Notes under the pieces: generated by a model | The model's database searches: none | The model's input: the letters and a program-made list of their open reading frames with translations, nothing else | Told to the model about the DNA's origin: nothing | Assembly: GCA_020466095.1 (NCBI GenBank) | Contig: CM035808.1 | Coordinates: 32,240,391-32,304,390, forward strand | DNA length: 64,000 nt | DNA from: Chlorops oryzae | Taxonomy: Eukaryota > Arthropoda > Insecta > Diptera > Chloropidae | Direction of reading: 5' to 3' | Position numbers and translations under genes: made by a program | Part shown: one piece after another, positions 37,601-49,874 of the stretch | Numbering within the stretch: position 1 is the stretch's first letter | How the letters are laid out: each line of letters starts with the position of its first letter

Positions 37601-39582
37601 ATCAGAGCCCGAAAATTGCGTTCTTATCGAAGGAGTCGAGCTATCTTGATGAAATTCGGTATATGTATATGCTGGGACATGCGTAAGATCAAGTTCGAGA
37701 ATGGACCCGATCGGACCATTTTTAGGGGTACCTCCAGTACTAGGGTCTGTCATGAAAATCATAAAAGCTGCTCTTCAACCTGAATTTTCGAAGATATTTT
37801 GATGATATTTGAACATATTTAAAGGTAACTAAAGGAATTTCAAAAAATTTCAAAAGTGGGCGTGGCAGAAGGGTGTTTTTCGAAAATTGTCTTCTACACC
37901 TGAAATTCAAATGGAACTTGACCGAAAGTTGGCACTTATGCCTCCTTTGTAGCCACAAACATCCTCCCCAAAAATTTTCTTCATCGGTCCATTATTATGG
38001 GTACCTCCAGTACTAGGGTCTGTCACAAAAATCGCAAAAGTTGCTTTAAAGTTAGAGCCTTTCGAGCATTTTCAATGAAACTTGGAATTTGATCGTATAT
38101 TTAACCCTCCGATAAAGAAATCTATAGCTTACTTTTTATCTGTGTGGGTCGAGCTCGCCTGACTATAACACCCTTACTTATTTTTTTAATTTATTTTTTT
38201 TTTTTTTTTGTAGAAATAAGGGACAATTAAGTATTTGGCGTATGTACTTTCATCGGTTCTTTCGGCTTTCACCTGTTCTCTATGTTGCTGTTCTAATATT
38301 TATGACCTTATTCCGTTACGCTGGCAATGGTCCAATATGGAAAGAATTCTCAAGCTCATATCATCTGTGCGAGACCACTTGGTGGGCAACAATTTTATAT
38401 GTAAGCATTTAATATTTTGCATAAAAAATCATAATTTCTCAATGTCGATCGAATTTTTGTGAATTTCCTAAGGTTCAAAATTATGCTGCAGCTGGACGAA
38501 TGGTACGTCTATTGATAAAAGATTTAATAAATTAAATTATTGACTTCAATTTTTCATTGTTTCAAATGTTTTTTAGTGCCTTGGCCATTCGTGGTACTTG
38601 GCTGTTGATACGCAGCTTTTCATCCTTTCGCCATTCGTATTGATCCTGCTTTGGCGATGGCGTAAATGGGGACTGGCAGTGTTGCTATTTATTGGACTTT
38701 TATTGGTTGCTTGCTTGTTCACCTTGATTATTGTAAAGCACTTTATAGTTTTCAAAGTTGAAAAGTAGGTTCAAAAAAAAAAAAAAAAATCTTCCCTCTT
38801 AATATTCGCTGAATTCTTCTTTTCTTACAATTATTTATTTATTTTTTTTTCTTCTAATTATGCAGTACACCCGGCGCCGATACCGATGAAATGCGTCAGA
38901 CATATTACTCCACACACGCTCGTGCCTCACCTTGGATTGTTGGAATTATATTTGGTTATTTTCTACATTCTCGCAATAATCGACCTTGTCGAATGCCAAA
39001 GATATATGTCATTTTGTGTTGGCTGCTTGCGGTCGGCTTGTTCCCGACCTTGGTCTTCTCGCTGTACCCGACCACGCAAACTGAAACGCAATCCATATCG
39101 CCATTGGAAGGTGCTTTCTATTTATCGCTGAGTCGTGTGGCTTGGCCATTGATGGTCTGCTGGTTAATATTCGCCTGCATCAATGGATATGCTGGATACG
39201 TCAATAGCTTCCTCTCGTGGTCCATATGGCAACCATTTTCGCGACTTTGTTATTGTATGTATATATGGCATTTTTTGGTTGTCACCGTCAATGCCGGCCA
39301 AATAAAGACGAATGCACACTTTTCCAATTACGATGTGGTAAGGAAACACATACATACATACACGCATAGATATTGTGTTCTTTATTCAGCTTATTCGTTT
39401 CTCAGATCCTTCGTTTTTGGGCTGACTTGATTACATCAATTATCGTATCGGCCATTGTTTATTTGTCCGTCGAAGCCCCTCTATTGAGCATCGAGAAGTA
39501 TTTACTCGCGAGCAAAGCAACAACATCGGAAGGGGAGAAGCCGCCTGCCAACACGATTTCACAAGAGAATCTATGCGATTAA
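34625..39582 (+). CDS. NRF-6-like membrane acyltransferase (acyltransferase 3 family), copy A
   Basis: Ten exons: 34625-34856, 35038-35419, 35474-35547, 36347-36552, 36742-36854, 38214-38400, 38473-38502 (only 30 nt), 38577-38764, 38866-39337, 39406-39582; they sum to 687 codons including the stop. Domains: signal peptide (NNFYLILMIGSVVAV); a secreted Cys-containing NRF domain (PSGILYGRLMDMGNYDECLS.., LGVCMPLTC); then about ten membrane spans of the acyltransferase-3 fold. The conserved R..H pair is present in NGIRCISMICIVFSH, and the family motifs VDTFFLLSGLL and CLGHSWYLAVDTQLF are clear. Relatives such as C. elegans nrf-6 and Drosophila drop-dead act in lipid or small-molecule handling in epithelia; the substrate is unknown. 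It is convergent with a second copy 1.9 kb downstream. Introns hold several MITEs, one beginning about 10 bp after the exon-4 donor. Confidence 0.92.
35703..36240. mobile_element. Two adjacent palindromic MITEs in copy A intron 3
   Basis: The first, about 35703-36037, has ends TTACACTAGCTTACAAAA and TTGTAAACTAGTGTAA. The second, about 36045-36237, has ends GGGAAATTCCA and TGGAATTGCCC with inner CACCCGTCA/TGACGGGTG, and its tips resemble those of the palindrome at 7807-8062. Confidence 0.55.
36563..36684. mobile_element. Palindromic MITE next to a splice donor
   Basis: Arms GTTTAAGCAGGGAGAC and GTCTCTCTTAATCTAAAC, with GGAAGGAAACACATG pairing inside. It starts about 10 bp after the GTAAGT donor (36553) of exon 4 of the NRF-6-like copy A. 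Confidence 0.65.
36990..38180. repeat. Dispersed fly repeat interrupted by a TA-flanked MITE
   Basis: A related copy of the family at 121-1222 (AGAAATGATCAG, GTGGGCGTGGCAG, end CCCTTACTTATTTT), fills most of intron 5 of copy A. It is split by an element at 37080-37375 with ends CAGTAGTTACGCTATATAAG and CTTATACAGCGAAACTACTG, flanked by TA, whose interior repeats TTTCTTATATAAG. Confidence 0.65.
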
Positions 39583-41526
39583 ATGAGTTCGATAGGAAAA
39601 TGGACTAAAAAAAGAAAAATTTTTATGCAATTATTGCAATATGGCTAGACTTTGGTAAGTAAAATAAAAAAAAAAAAAAAAAAATCGTGATAGTGATAAC
39701 GGAATTTGAAACCGAAAAAATACAATTTTAATTTTACCGTGACAATTCCGATAGCTTAAACTTAATTTTAAGTATTAGACATATACATAAGTAAATTAAT
39801 TTCGAAGTACCTACCTATTAGTATTAAATAATGTAATAAAAAATTATGAGCTAAAAATATGAAGTTAGTCATACCTCGCAATTATACACCATGTATGTAT
39901 GTATGTATGTATGTAGCTCTCTTTGAATTCAGTACAAAAGTAGATCTGGTTTATGGCAGTGCTTTACTTAGGGTGCAAAAGTTATCCAGTAATCATTTTA
40001 TGATCTTTAGAGCCCTTTCCTCGGGCTTAAGGTTGAAGCCCGATAGCAGAATTCTAACGATATAAGTTAATATTAATTTAGGTCGAATAATAAAGCCATA
40101 AAAAGTTGTAATTATTTTATTGTAACAATACCATGTTCACTTTTTGCGGTCAAACTTTGTAATTTGGTCGTTGACAATCCGAATTTTTTCTCGGTAGGGT
40201 AATGCGGGGCTAGTTGAGCAATTTTTCACTTGTATATTGTAGCTCCTCAATGATAAGTCTCGATGGTTTGCTAGCAACCTGGGGCCTTACTGTATAACGA
40301 ACATCTGACACTCGAACAAGAGAACGTTCAATTCCGAGTAGATCTTTGTTCAAGTCGAACTACACAGTAAGCGCCCCGATATATGAGTTATTTATCCTTT
40401 GTAAAGTGTCTATAAAAACTTATGTAAAAAAAACTTGTTAGACATTTTCGTAGAAGGTGGATAACCAAGCCTACTTTTGCCGAACGTTATTCCCCTTTTT
40501 CCCAAATTTATTGACGCACTGCAATCAGTGCCCATTTGGACTTAGGATCATCATCAGCATCCATAGTGAAATACAATATTAATTTTAATTCATTCATCTA
40601 TTTGGGAGTAGATCCAATCAGAGACAGAGAGACAAATAGAGATAAAAACCCCCAATCAAATCGGTTGAGTTTTTCATATACATAGGTACATCAATAGTAG
40701 ATATATGGGCGTTACCGTCGCCCAGGATTTTTGTTCGTACGTTCGCGAAAACATTTTCCTTCTGGTTTTCTTTATGATTTGATAGTATTTTGGTAGCTTT
40801 ACGTGTGGTGCAGGAGTTGGAGTTCTCATAAGGATAGCAATAAAAATGCGGTCGCGCACGTACGAAAAAAAAAAAAAAAACTGGGGGCCGAAACGCCCAT
40901 ATATTATATTAAATTTTTTGCCTTCGCCTTAAAAAAAGCTTGGTCGTAAGCGTAACAAGATCCGCAAATGTTTAATAAGCCCTAATGAAACTCACTCATT
41001 ACTAATTATAATTGATAACAGTAGCATAGCGAGGGGGTCGAAGGGGGCAGCTGCCCCAGGTGCCAAATTATACTTTCAATTTTTATAATGGGATTTTTAT
41101 TGAGGACGTTTGGAAAGGAGCGGCATTTCCTGCATTGTGCACCCATTGTTCCCGGGTAGCCGAAATTTCTCGCTACGCCACTGATTGATAATTATCAATA
41201 GCTCGCTTATCTTAAGTTCGTCAATTTATTCCAATTGGAACGTGTTCTACGTATTGTTTAAAAAGGTAATGCAGTATTTGTGGGTATATTTTTTTAATTT
41301 TTTATTAGTATATCAAGTCTTAAAAGTTAACACATACACACTATGTCACTACTTATAATGCTAAGACTATCGGAGTGACAAGAATCCAAAGTATATTTGA
41401 ATTAATTACTCTCCTTTTCCTAACTCATAAATTAAAATCATTAAATGTCTAGGTTATATCTAATCTATGTAAATTAAATATTGAGTCGAAATGGTTTCCC
41501 TTTTATCACGAAGAAAATTCTTGGTT
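39583..41526. other. Convergent intergenic region between the two NRF-6-like genes
   Basis: Holds both 3' UTRs, an AATAAA near 39834, a GTAT microsatellite (about 39890-39916) and the hAT MITE at 41029-41183. No further gene is seen. Confidence 0.6.
41029..41183. mobile_element. Complete hAT MITE
   Basis: Ends CAGTAGCATAGCGAG and CTCGCTACGCCACTG; perfect 8-bp target duplication attgataa (41021-41028, 41184-41191). 155 bp. Confidence 0.85.
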
Positions 41527-44500
41527 TTAAGCTTTCCCAGGCTCCTGAGGGGATCCATTGTGTTCCAAAGCTTCAGCTGACTTAACTTCTACTTTCATCT
41601 CAAGAGTCGTTTCGATTTTCTTTGGTGCTCCTTGGGATCTACTACGTTTGAATATGACTTTTTCAATACCCAAAACCGGAGACTCAAAAGCGAGCGTAGC
41701 GAAAATGGAAGCAACCAATGCCCAACCGAAATCGTGCCACCAAACCAGAGACTAAAGAAAATGAAAAAAAAAAATAAATAAAATTTGAATGAATTTGAAA
41801 CGAATTCTTCTGGTTTTCTTAACCCTTGCCCTGTATTCATGGATCGAAATAGCCCAAACCGATTTTTAAGCCGTACTATTTTTCGAAACAGTAAAAAAAA
41901 ATTTTTTTTTTTTTTCATATTTTTGAAATACAGGCTAAGGGTTAAATGTTCTTTTTCGCCACTTACAGCATCGTAACTCGAAAAGTGTGTGTCGTGCTGC
42001 AATCGCGCGGCATTCACAAGTTGCACAATTCTATGGATAACGTACATGCAATACGTTAAACGGCTGAAAGCCGTAAAGAAACCCCAGGATAGAAAGTCAT
42101 TGACAATGCCACCATGCCCGTTATAGCAAGCCCACACGATCCAACCGATCGCAAAAGCCCATGAAGTACGACTAAGCGGTTCGTAGAAAGCACCTTCGAT
42201 GATGGGGGCATTGGGATTCTGGGGTAAAATTCGCCAATACGGACCCCAGAGATCAGTTAACATGACGCCCAATGCAATAATCCAGCCGAAAATAACCCAA
42301 CGTTTTGCCAACGGAATCTGCCTTCCACGATTCTTTGTATAAAGGAAATAGCCGAAAACGACACCGATCAGCCAAGTGGCGATACGTGTATGCGTTGGAT
42401 AGTATGTCAGCCGTTGACGTAAGTCCACATGACTATCATGGACGCGGAAGAGCGTAAAATCATTGTACATAAAAGTGGCGAAGGTGCAACCCAAACAGAG
42501 AATTCCAAATATTATAATTGCCGGTAGCGCCTTCTTGCCCCATTTCCACAGCGGTATGAGTACAATTGGTGAAATAATATATAACTGTGTATCAACTGCC
42601 AAGTACCAGGATTGAGAAATGCACTACGAATGGATGAAAAGAATTAGAAAAATTTTTTTAAAAATCACATCATTTCATTACAATTTTGGTCGGGAAAACG
42701 TAATTCTGGACATATAACAGCGTGGCCCACCAAGTATTCGAGCATCGTTCGTCTTGTATGCCCAATTTCATCCACATTGGACCGGCACCCGAGTATTTGT
42801 ATAGTGACATAATGTAAAGAATTACAACGGCCACAACTGGCGTCAATCGTATATAACGATGAATATACATCATGCCGATATTGAGTCTACCTTTGCTGCA
42901 ATCGGAAATTGGAAATCGTTGGTATAGTCACGATGCTGAGAAAGCTTTTTAAAAAAAAAAAACTCACGTTCTCTCCATTTCACGGAAAGCCCCCCACAGC
43001 ATGAGCAGCCCTGACATAAAAAAGAAGGTATCAACGCACAGTGTTGCATTTTGGACGAGCATAGAGTACGGTGTTTCGAGCCACTGAAAGAAAAATTTCA
43101 AATAAACAGCAAGAAAGGTTATGGTCTTACGACCTTGACATAAGATAAAAATTCTGCGCGTCCATAAATTAAAAAAAAAAATTAATTTATTAAGTAATAA
43201 GCTATCACACTTACGGTGTAGACTTTGTTTCGGTTAATGTGTGGCAAATCATAGAAAGTCATCCAGCTAAACAAAAAAAAGAAAGTATGGAGGCTTTCAA
43301 ATATATACTCAAGGCTATAAATACAACCAGTTACTTACCCATGACCGAAGACTACCCACATCATTGAGAAGCAACGAAGGCCATTCAGACAATGGATCAC
43401 ATCGGGACTGTTGGATTTTTTGGCAGAAAAAATCTTTGGGGCATTGGTTAAAACAGAGAACGAAATTAGGAGTTGATTCTTGGGCTCTGTAAAGGAAGTT
43501 CATCGCTACAATATCCATTCAGGTATTCATAAATATTTGAGTTTATCGCCTCGGACAACTTTGCATTACAATAAATTCTATGAGATCACTCATCGGTCAG
43601 ATTTTCATTTCTCAAAAATACTTACGTCCGTTCCTTGTTACAACGTAGTCATAAATACTGCTAGCAATCATACAGAAGACAATAAATGAAAAGAAACATC
43701 TGAAATTAAATCAGAATCCCAATGAATTCCCTCATGTTCTTAAATGAAAATTCAAATCTTTTTCACTTACATGGCGAAAATGTCAATTGGACGGAATTTG
43801 ATGGGCTCGTCAATGTCACAATATTTCTGGGTAATCATTTTTGCAGTGATTTTTTCTTTGTAAAAATACTCAATGACCTTTTTCAAAATTTCATCAGTCA
43901 ATTCAGGTGGACAACTGCTGGGTACGCAGACACCCAATTCGAAGGTATCGGGATCCTTTTTCATATAACTAATTCTAGAGGCGATTTCATGACGCGGTTT
44001 TATTTTGCTCATGAAACCTTTGATGGGAACTCTCGCCAGACAGTATTGACCACGAATTTCCTTTCCGGTCGAAAATTTTTGAGATGCTGCAAGGCACTCT
44101 TCATACTGGCCCATACTGATCGCGTGTCCCCACATAATGCCGATGGGTAAGCGACCCCATGAATCCGGAACTGAAATTATCAAATTTTGATGCATCATCA
44201 ATCGTGGTTATCTATCAATTGTTAAATCATATAAATTTCTTTATTATATGATATAGGTACAACAAATTCATGAACCCATTAGAGCAGAGTGGTATACGAA
44301 TTAGAGAAAACAAGTAACTACAGTAGAACGCCGATTAGCCGAATTCATTGGGACTAGGGTCGAGTCGGATATTCGGACATAGACTGGTAATAAAGAAACC
44401 CTAACTGTCACAAATAGAATAAACTCAGTTCTACAATGACGCTCACTTGAACATCTCGATCAGTGTAATGTCCCTGTAGGAAGCCTGTTGTCAGTATATA

Positions 44501-45152
44501 CAAGTGAACTAGTTCAAAAGTCAACAGCTTTTCCAAGCGGTAGCACTAGAAAAGTTATACTGTCGAAAGGTATAATTTATATCTGTTGACCATGTCGACA
44601 ACGTGTCTCCAACTAGTATTTAGTTGTGACTTTGTCTATGCATCGGTATTAGCGAAAAAAGTACTCCTTTTGTCTACATAATAGCTACCAACGTCAATAA
44701 CTCGTCTATAGCTCGTCATTAGTTCTTGGGTCTACATGTAGACATGCAATGACAACTCAATGTTAAATGTCTATAGCGCAAAGCATTGCGGCGGGTATAG
44801 CTGGTCAGTAGTACTGTCGACGCGGTCAGTAGTGAAAGAGTATAGATTCTCTATTGTCATTTCCTGCAGGGCTGCTTCGACGTTGAAGCACGTTTCCGCG
44901 CGGCAAGGTCACGCAGGCGAGAATCTGTACGCTTAGGAACGATTCGGATAATTGGCGTTCTACTGTAATCTCTATCGAGCAGTATTTTACGCAGTATCTA
45001 GTGTGTTAGGGACTAATGTCCTCGTTTTAGGGCAGTTATTGAGACACGATAATTTCTTATCTTTAATCGAGTGAAACGAAATAAATTATTTTATATTGGA
45101 ACTCTTTCAATACGTGGGCATTAATAGGTTAAAACGATCCAAAGCATTGGTC

Positions 45153-45202
<50 letters not shown>

Positions 45203-46988
45203 AAAAAGTTGCAAGCATTTATGATACCATAAATAAAAAGCTTTACATTGACCGTAATTTTCAAGTGAATTGAATTCAAAAATCTCTTGGCTGGGATTAT
45301 AAATAACAGTTAATCCTCTAAAAATAATCTTTTATGAGTGGCCATTGTTTGATGTTTTATGATCAACATCGAGTTTACAATCCGGTATTTCCCAAATAAA
45401 TATACTTATGACTGCACATGTTGATAAGATCAATAAAAAAAAATTTTTTAATTTTAAAAATTTCATTTTAAAGATTGTTAATAAGCACAGAACGGAAGTT
45501 ATTAGTTTAGTAATTAGCACTGAAAAGTTGAAAACTTTAACCCAAAAATAGAAGGAAAAACTAAAAATAATCCTTCAAATAGGCCTTTTTTTCAGACAAA
45601 GTTTAAGTCTATATAGTAGCTATACCCACTTCAAATTTCAATAGTCTGGGATGTATAGTGAAAAAGTTATTCGGGAAAAACGTTAAAAATCGTCATTTTT
45701 GAAACTTCTGAACCACTTCGCACGACCCTAGATAGGACTACGAAAAAACCTTGTACGCTGTTTTTCGGACATTTACCAGGGAAAAATCCATGTCAAAATT
45801 CGATATGATATCGTTCATGGCTTAGGAGTAAATTATGAAAAACTAATTTCTGCCCGACAGACAGACAGACAGGGAGACATGGCTAGATCGACTCTTCTCG
45901 ACATCCTGATCAAGAGTATATATATATATATATATATATATATGTCTATATTATCGCCACTCCTTTGGTTAAAAACTCCGAGGCAAACTTAGCCCATTTT
46001 GAACACACAACAACAATTTTAAGCTGTTTTTGTTCGAAAAATAGTACAGTCGGACCAAAATGGGTTAATATACTCTTTCCTTCGGAAAAGGTATACAAAA
46101 AAATTCTCTTTTAAACGCAAATGGGGTTTTTCCTTTTTTTGTATTTTTGTATTTTGGAGTGGCTGCCACTTAGGCCGTTTACTGGCCCATTGTCATACCA
46201 CGAGGGATTTTCTTGTGTTTGTGTGAGTGTGTATGTCTTTTTATGTAGTGTGCCCCTAACATGCGATTTTTTGAAAAACCAGTGCTAGGCTTGGAACGTT
46301 ACACTCCATTTCGCCTGTGCTGGGAATCACTTAAAAGATTCAGGATTTTTTACCTATTTTTTTTTTCTTTTTTTTTCTTAAAATTTTAATACTTTAACCC
46401 ATTAACGCCCAGTGATATCGTTTGAGAACACTGATTTTCTGGAAAACCATTAAAAACCATTGAATACAAATTAAAATAAAATTTCAAAATCGAAGGTTTT
46501 TATTGCGATGTGTGGGCGTTAATGGGCTAAAATCAGGGGCGGACTGGGCCTACGGGCAGCCGGGCAAATGCCAGGTGGGCTCCCAAGTGCGCTGTATCTG
46601 GGATTTTTATATTTTTTTCTTAGGTAACGGGGCCCCATTTTACAAACGCCCGGTGGGCCCTTTGACCCCCAGTCCGCCCCTGGCTAAAATTATCCTCATT
46701 TTAAAACTTACACTCGATGGCCCATTCTTCGTAATTTTTAAGAGCGGCAAAAATTTTTGAAATATCCGCACGGCATTGCTGTGCATCGTATGCTCGTGTT
46801 GTCCTGCTCGTCGTTGCATTGTGTGAGTCGTGTAAATAGTCCGAAGCAAATGAAAAAAATTGATACGCTAAGTCATTCATAAATGGCGAATATTGCTCCA
46901 ATTGAGTATTTGAATTTTCGAATGCTAAAACATTTGACGAACACACGAGTAGCACGATCGGCACACCCGCAAGGATATGCCGTAGCAT
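41527..46988 (-). CDS. NRF-6-like membrane acyltransferase, copy B
   Basis: Nine exons on the minus strand: 46988-46712, 44170-43771, 43699-43626, 43486-43339, 43266-43215, 43083-42968, 42895-42682, 42623-41967, 41751-41527; 721 codons including the stop. The start at 46988 is preferred over an upstream in-frame Met (47060) because it begins directly with a signal peptide (LRHILAGVPIVLLVCSSNVLA). Domains follow copy A: NRF domain (PIGIMWGHAISMGQYEECLA, LGVCVPSSCP), then multi-span acyltransferase with NGLRCFSMMWVVFGHGW, VDTFFFMSGLLML and SWYLAVDTQLYIISP, and a charged C-terminal tail. The 74-nt exon 3 and most intron positions match copy A, so the two are duplicates. The 2.5 kb first intron contains a pogo/Tigger-like element and a compound repeat. 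No broken frame was seen. Confidence 0.92.
44321..44965. mobile_element. pogo/Tigger-like MITE in copy B intron 1
   Basis: Ends CAGTAGAACGCCGATTAGCC and ATAATTGGCGTTCTACTG with TA on both sides, the typical tip and target of pogo/Tigger elements. The 645-bp interior has no transposase frame. Confidence 0.8.
45150..45204. repeat. CT microsatellite
   Basis: A run of about 25 CT dinucleotides with one TTT interruption, in intron 1 of copy B. Confidence 0.9.
45590..45985. repeat. Dispersed fly repeat, reverse copy
   Basis: Contains CAGACAGACAGACAG, ACATGGCTAGATCGACT and CATCCTGATCAAGAGTATAT followed by a TA run. This is the reverse complement arrangement of the start of the 121-1222 family. Confidence 0.6.
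46534..46682. mobile_element. hAT MITE, 149 bp
   Basis: Ends CAGGGGCGGACTGGG and CCCAGTCCGCCCCTG; perfect 8-bp target duplication gctaaaat (46526-46533, 46683-46690). It lies in intron 1 of copy B just before its exon 1. Confidence 0.9.
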
Positions 46989-47099
46989 TTTGGTTTTTTT
47001 AATTTCTTTTCTGTTTTTTTTTTCCAAAGCCTTTTTGTAAGCACTTCTTTTAGATTTCACTACGTGCGACGAACAGTTGTGCCGTGTTTTATGTCAATA

Positions 47100-47136
47100 C
47101 TAAGCAGCAATCAACACAAACGGTAGTTTTTATAGC
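47100..47136 (-). promoter_or_regulatory. TATA promoter of NRF-6-like copy B
   Basis: On the minus strand TATAAAAA begins at 47134, and an initiator-like TTAGTA has its A at 47101, 33 bp downstream. The leader to the ATG at 46988 would be about 113 nt. Same layout as the copy A promoter, though the initiator match is weaker. Confidence 0.55.
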
Positions 47137-47569
47137 GAAATAAAAAAAAATAAATAAATAAAAACTTTATCAAATCTACAACAATATATTGTGGCCATAA
47201 ATTTGAAAGCATAAGGTTAACCACTTGCATTCTTGTTTCGATTCTTGCGATGAGCTTTCCCGATAACGTCGTATCCAACAAAACCCCGAAATCGTCTTCG
47301 ATGGGGGTTATTACGAAATTGAAGCTATCAGTTACCAATGTATTCATTAGCCCAATACATAATGATTAGACTGTCCGAATATTGGAACTCGTCAGGAGAT
47401 TTATTCCGTACTGGGAGATAAGTGTATAATCCAATATCTATCATTCTTATTGGAAGATTAATCACTTCTTCTTCTTCTTGCGTATTTAAATGTCCCGACG
47501 TATTCCAGGTTTCCATTCCATTTTGTTGGAAGATTAATCACTAAATTCGTTAAAAGAGTAACCTACGTA

Positions 47570-47776
47570 CAGGGCCGTTTCTAGGCTTTTTGGGCCCCTA
47601 GGTTGTGCCTGTGGTGCGGGCCCCCCTAGAGTAGAACAAAAAGGTCACTGCTATGCAAACATATCGTTTGCGCAGTGAAAAACCAAAAGGTAATACCATT
47701 TTGTGGTGCAGGCCCCCTTTCTGGTCCAGGCCCATAGGCTGCAGCCTATGTAGCCTATGCCTTAAAAACGGCCCTG
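47570..47776. mobile_element. hAT MITE, 207 bp
   Basis: Ends CAGGGCCGTTTCTAGG and AAAAACGGCCCTG; perfect 8-bp target duplication cctacgta (47562-47569, 47777-47784). Confidence 0.9.
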
Positions 47777-48235
47777 CCTACGTACGAAAGAATTCATTCG
47801 ATAATTAGCGGTTTCTTAGTTTAAAAAAATAAGTCACAAAATGAGCCTTATTTTTGGTAGTTAGAGGGTTAATATGTTACACAAAAATATTTGTCTTGAT
47901 ATTTCCAACAACTTTGCGGAACACTTCCCAGACGTCAGGCTTAAGGAACACATAATTTCATATGCCGATATGCTGCAAAAATAGGCCAAGGAGAAGAAAC
48001 TTTAACCCCCTCAAAAAAAAAAAAAAAATCCAGGCGTAAACTTTTCAAAACTCCGAGACACATATACTTTTTTGCTTCCTCTGCCAGAATACGTTGTCGG
48101 AACCCCGTTATTTTTTATTTCAATTTTTTTTTGTGTTGTACAGTGTAATTTACAATTGCAAATTTTTTCATGGGTGCTTATTTCCAAAGAAATTCCGATC
48201 GAATTAAATTTGTTGATAAAAGAACTTTCCTTCCG

Positions 48236-48350
48236 GTGCCCTAGTTAGATTGAGATTGCTCAACTACGAAGCGAGAGGTCTGGGTTGCAAAACCTCAGAT
48301 GAGGTACGTGGATGTTTGTTGTACGATAATTTTATGTTTCTGTTTTTTCT
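48236..48350 (+). mobile_element. Diverged SINE head, second copy
   Basis: Shares GTGCCCTAG, CTACGAAGCGAGAGG, TCTGGGTTG and GAGGTACGTGGATGTT with the SINE at 10888. The B box is decayed. Confidence 0.6.
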
Positions 48351-48439
48351 ACAGAATTTCAGTTTGAGCGAAGGTCTCTTGTGCAGCCTAGTCTCCTTTG
48401 ATCTGATTTTTCATTTCGTGCACGAGAGAAAAGTGCTCC

Positions 48440-49150
48440 GATATCAATTGGAACCATTACATACGTGATTGGAGCCGTTGCCGATTGCATATTAATTGGA
48501 GCCAATTACAATATAATTGAAACAATGAAAAATACTAATCTGTGCTCAATTACTTATATAATTCGCACCCAGAATTATCAGTTTGAGGTCGAAGGTGTCG
48601 TTCTGCTAACACATATGTAATTACATCTGATTACATTTACAATTTAAATCATTGGTGCAATTATGTATGTGATTGTATTTATTTTACAGCTTGTTTTTAC
48701 ATTTCTCAAATGGTTTATAATTTCAATCGTTTATAACGTGATTGAATTTTCAATATCCTTAGGCACTCCAAGGGGCTGGTGGACCACGAATATGAAGTGG
48801 TGAAATATATTCCGCCCAATCGTAGAGAATGTCCCTTTCTATATTGTTATATAAAATAGTTTTTAAATTGCGGGGGATCACAAATTTAATTAGACGCAAT
48901 TATGTATATGTAATTGCATTTGTTTCTTGTATATAATTCGATACAATTACATACATCATTGCAGGCGATTAGATATTTAATTGGACGGAATTATATATGT
49001 AATTGAAATAATTTTTTTATCGTTTGATACAATTACATATATAATTGGAGGTAATGAAAAATATAATTGGACGTAATTATGAAAATATAATTACATCATA
49101 CCCAATTACATATGTAATGCCTGCAAAATATAATTGGGTATGTGATATTT
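48440..49150. repeat. Region of repeated TAATTG / CAATTA motifs
   Basis: Short palindrome-like phrases such as CAATTACATATATAATTG recur more than ten times in about 700 bp at irregular spacing. It has no gene-like frame and follows a SINE head. The remaining DNA from 49150 to 49790 shows nothing recognised. Confidence 0.55.
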
Positions 49151-49874
49151 TTTCTCTGCGTGTGATGTTTGTCCAAAACCCTTTCCGAGTATATTTGGGA
49201 GGAGAATTTAAGGAGCAGCTGTATCCCTCTGCCATACTGCCGTACTCACAATCATCCCTACACTTAATGAATTTCCCCAGGGAATTTTTCTCCGCAGAAA
49301 AATAAAGTATTCTTAGCGGCAATATAATAATTCTTGTTCCCTTTATGATCGTTCCCCAAGTAGGTACTTAGAATGGAAAATTTTGTCTAAATCCTCTGGG
49401 AAAAGTTGCCCGAAAGCATTTAGAATGGGGCTGCATTGTTGTTAGACTAGAAAAAAATTCCTGGCTGGCTCTATAAAATAAAATAAAAACAAAACAATTT
49501 TATATTTACACCGATTGGAAAAGCCCATCCAGATAGCCAAAACCGTGAGGCATTTAGAATAACGTCACACAAAGAAAGGTTTTTTTTAGACTTTAAACCT
49601 CCATCAAGTCATATCAATATGATTAATTACACAATAAACAAATAAAACGGGAACTCGAAATTAATCCAGCAACGCGTGACAAAAAATTTATAACATATAT
49701 TTCACTTCGAAATTCCTCTGTCCAGTAATAAGTATATCTTGAATATAGTTTTCAATAAATTATGAATAGCTACCGAAGGAGATAATACATTTATTACAGT
49801 TTTCACGTTCGCGTCTTAAGTCTTTGAACGGACAATTCTGTTGTAAAAATCGAGAGAGATTGAGTACTTTATTA

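Noticed and set aside
37304..37783. 159-codon plus-strand frame
   Set aside because: Lies in the dispersed repeat inside intron 5 of NRF-6-like copy A and crosses the edge of a MITE; not conserved as protein.
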